Shown one piece after another: positions 62,296 to 64,000 of a stretch of 64,000 nucleotides of DNA (positions are counted from its first letter, which is position 1; each line of letters opens with the position of its first letter). The translations under genes and the position numbers were made by a program. The notes below the pieces were generated by a model that was not told where the DNA came from, searched no databases, and saw only the letters and a list, made by a program, of their open reading frames with translations. Origin of the DNA: an uncultured Arthrobacter sp. (GTDB lineage: Bacteria > Actinomycetota > Actinomycetes > Actinomycetales > Micrococcaceae); contig NZ_CANLSZ010000001.1 in assembly GCF_947493765.1 (NCBI RefSeq), positions 372,001-436,000 on the forward strand. The letters are read 5' to 3'.

Positions 62296-63692
62296 GCGCC
62301 CGCACGCGGCGTCCCGGCGCGTCGGCGGTCCCGGCGGCCGTGTCGAAGTCGAAGTCGAAGTCGAAGTCGAAGTCGAAGTCGAAGTCGAAGTCGGCGTCGA
62401 AGTCGGAGTGGGAGTCGGCGTCGAAGTCGGAGTTGGAGTCGGCGTCGGCGTCGGCGTCGGCGTCGGAGTTGGAGTCGGCGTCGGCGTCGGCGTCGGCGTC
62501 GATGGACCATGCCGGCGGGCCCGAGCCCATGGGCGACGGCGGCAGCGCCCGAGCGACAGCACGGCACCGGATCCGGGGCGCACGTCCCCTCGTGGTGGGC
62601 GCCGTCGTCCTGGCGCTCACGGTGCTGATCACCCTCCTCTCCGGCACCGGGGAGGAGGGTGCACCGCTCTCCCCGGAGAATCCCGGCCCCGAGGGGGCAC
62701 GGGGCGTGGCGCAGGTCCTCGCGGACGAGGGCGTGGACGTGGAGCGCCCCGGATCCTTCGACGAGGCCCTGGCGCTCCTCGACGCCGGACCGGCCACACT
62801 GTTCCTCAACGACGCCCGGCAGTACCTCAGCGCCACGCAGATCGCCACCCTGACCACGGCGGCGGACCGCTCGGTACTGGCCGGACCCGGGGCACGGCAG
62901 CTCACGGCACTCGGGGAGGACATCGACCTCGTGGGGCCCCTGCCCTTCGACCCGGGTGGCGACACTCCCCCGCCGGAGGCGGCATGCGCCGATCCCCGAG
63001 CGAGCGCTGCCGGGACGATCACCGCCACCGGCTCGCTCTACTCGGGGCCCGTCGAGTGCTTCCCGTCCGCCACGGGCGACCCGCCGGGGGGCCTGTACGT
63101 CACGGGCGCCGACGGATCCGTGGGGGTCCTCGGCGCGCCGGGCGTCCTCGCGAACCGATCGATCACGGCCGAGGGCAACGCCGCCCTCGCGCTCCAGCTC
63201 CTGGGGTCGTCACCGGCGCTCGTCTGGTTCGAGCCCACCGGAGCCGACGTCGCCTCGGTCGGCGAAGGCATCGACCCGCTGACCCTCCTCCCGCCCTGGG
63301 TGGACCTGCTGCTCGCCTGGCTCCTCGTCTGTGCCGTCCTCGCCATGCTCTGGCGGGGCCGGCGGATGGGCCCGCTCGCCACCGAGCCCCTGCCCGTCCT
63401 CGTGCGCGCCGCGGAGACGGCGGAAGGGCGTGCGCGCCTCTACCAGGACGCGCGCTCCGTCGAGCACGCAGCCGCGACGCTCCGATCGGGCACGCTCACG
63501 CGCCTGGCACGGAGTCTCCGGGTGGACCACTCCGCCCCGGCGTCAGAGATCATCGATGCCGCCGCGCGCAGGAGCGGGTACCCGCGCGAGGAGCTCGAGC
63601 GACGCCTGCTGCACCGCCCCACCACGAACCGTGAGCTCGTGCCCTGGTCGCAGGGACTGCTCGACCTCGAGAAGGAGATCACCCCGCCATGA
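62292..63692 (+). CDS. DUF4350-like membrane protein with N-terminal (SK)n/(SA)n/(SE)n low-complexity segment
   Basis: GTG overlaps upstream stop (GTGA); VVGAVVLALTVLITLL TM; ENPGPEGARGVAQVLADEGVDVERPGSFDEALALL; GRRMGPLATEPLPVLVRAAETAEGRARLYQ. Confidence 0.85.
   Translation: MSARTRRPGASAVPAAVSKSKSKSKSKSKSKSKSASKSEWESASKSELESASASASASELESASASASASMDHAGGPEPMGDGGSARATARHRIRGARPLVVGAVVLALTVLITLLSGTGEEGAPLSPENPGPEGARGVAQVLADEGVDVERPGSFDEALALLDAGPATLFLNDARQYLSATQIATLTTAADRSVLAGPGARQLTALGEDIDLVGPLPFDPGGDTPPPEAACADPRASAAGTITATGSLYSGPVECFPSATGDPPGGLYVTGADGSVGVLGAPGVLANRSITAEGNAALALQLLGSSPALVWFEPTGADVASVGEGIDPLTLLPPWVDLLLAWLLVCAVLAMLWRGRRMGPLATEPLPVLVRAAETAEGRARLYQDARSVEHAAATLRSGTLTRLARSLRVDHSAPASEIIDAAARRSGYPREELERRLLHRPTTNRELVPWSQGLLDLEKEITPP
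62342..62503 (+). repeat. Hexanucleotide microsatellite (gtcgaa)n grading into (gtcgga/gtcggc)n, in frame
   Basis: Direct reading: (gtcgaa) units followed by interleaved gtcggc/gtcgga/gttgga/gtggga units; 36 bp higher-order unit repeats at offset +36 (62429, 62465). Confidence 0.97.
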
Positions 63693-64000
63693 CCCATCCC
63701 GACCAGATGCAGGACATCGCCGATCAGGACGCCACCGACGGCGAGTCGACGCGCGCCGCGCTCCTGCGTGTCCGTACGGAGGTCGGCAAGTCGATCGTGG
63801 GCCAGGACGCGGCGGTGACCGGTCTGCTCATCGGCCTGCTCGCCGACGGCCACGTCCTGCTCGAGGGCGTGCCCGGCGTCGCCAAGACCCTGCTCGTCCG
63901 GACCCTCGCCACGGCCCTGGACCTGGACACCCGGCGTGTGCAGTTCACCCCTGACCTCATGCCCGGTGACATCACCGGGTCCCTCGTCTACGAGGCGAGG
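63689..64000 (+). CDS. MoxR family AAA ATPase (N-terminal part, runs off window)
   Basis: VGKSIVGQDAAVTGLLIGLLADGHVLLEGVPGVAKTLLVRTLATALDLDTRRVQFTPDLMPGDITGS; ATG overlaps upstream stop (ATGA). Confidence 0.93.
   Translation, partial: MTHPDQMQDIADQDATDGESTRAALLRVRTEVGKSIVGQDAAVTGLLIGLLADGHVLLEGVPGVAKTLLVRTLATALDLDTRRVQFTPDLMPGDITGSLVYEAR

Noticed and set aside
62342-62503. Possible CRISPR array or REP element at the hexamer tract
   Set aside because: No spacer/repeat alternation of ~30 bp and no cas genes; simple sequence repeat explains it.
62165-63028. Minus-strand ORFs encoding (DA/DF)n or (RRRR)n in the microsatellite
   Set aside because: Any 6-bp repeat without stops keeps several frames open; no start context or conserved domain.
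62408-63634. 408 aa + strand ORF beginning (GV)n within the microsatellite
   Set aside because: Alternative frame opened by the hexamer repeat; the remainder is Arg/Pro/Gly-rich noise.

Overview
A 64 kb high-GC actinobacterial chromosomal segment; gene content and synteny suggest an Arthrobacter/Micrococcaceae-like organism. I see four blocks. (A) ~1-2.4 kb: end of a Tad/T2SS-F gene set (TadC-like, TadB-like, CpaF). (B) ~2.6-33.2 kb: a cell-surface polysaccharide locus. It opens with a secreted metzincin protease and a secreted GH25 muramidase that share an apparently identical ~1.52 kb FG-GAP repeat module. It continues with a DUF2304/GT2 pair, many glycosyltransferases, an ABC exporter, a DUF6541-like membrane protein, a Wzm/Wzt-type exporter, GlfT2-like transferase and UDP-galactopyranose mutase. 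It ends with a gene set matching the five-step WbpA-B-E-D-I route to UDP-ManNAc(3NAc)A. (C) ~33.4-47.5 kb: an orphan FHA-FtsK/EssC-like ATPase, WhiB, a PdtaS-like histidine kinase, the large NAD-glutamate dehydrogenase, and CpaE/CpaB-like proteins. (D) ~47.3-64 kb: a conserved actinobacterial block (LysM, Rv3235-like, SecA, YcaQ-like, HPF, ComF, LpqB, MtrB, MtrA, membrane protein, DUF4129, DUF4350, MoxR). Main second-look items: the shared FG-GAP module, a ~160 bp hexanucleotide microsatellite inside the DUF4350 gene, a CRP-like palindrome upstream of whiB, a 26 bp palindrome overlapping a candidate promoter upstream of the mtrA-divergent gene, and the combined galactofuranose plus diacetamido-uronic-acid locus. 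I saw no tRNA, rRNA, CRISPR array or intact transposase. All family assignments come from reading sequence motifs; no database search was run.
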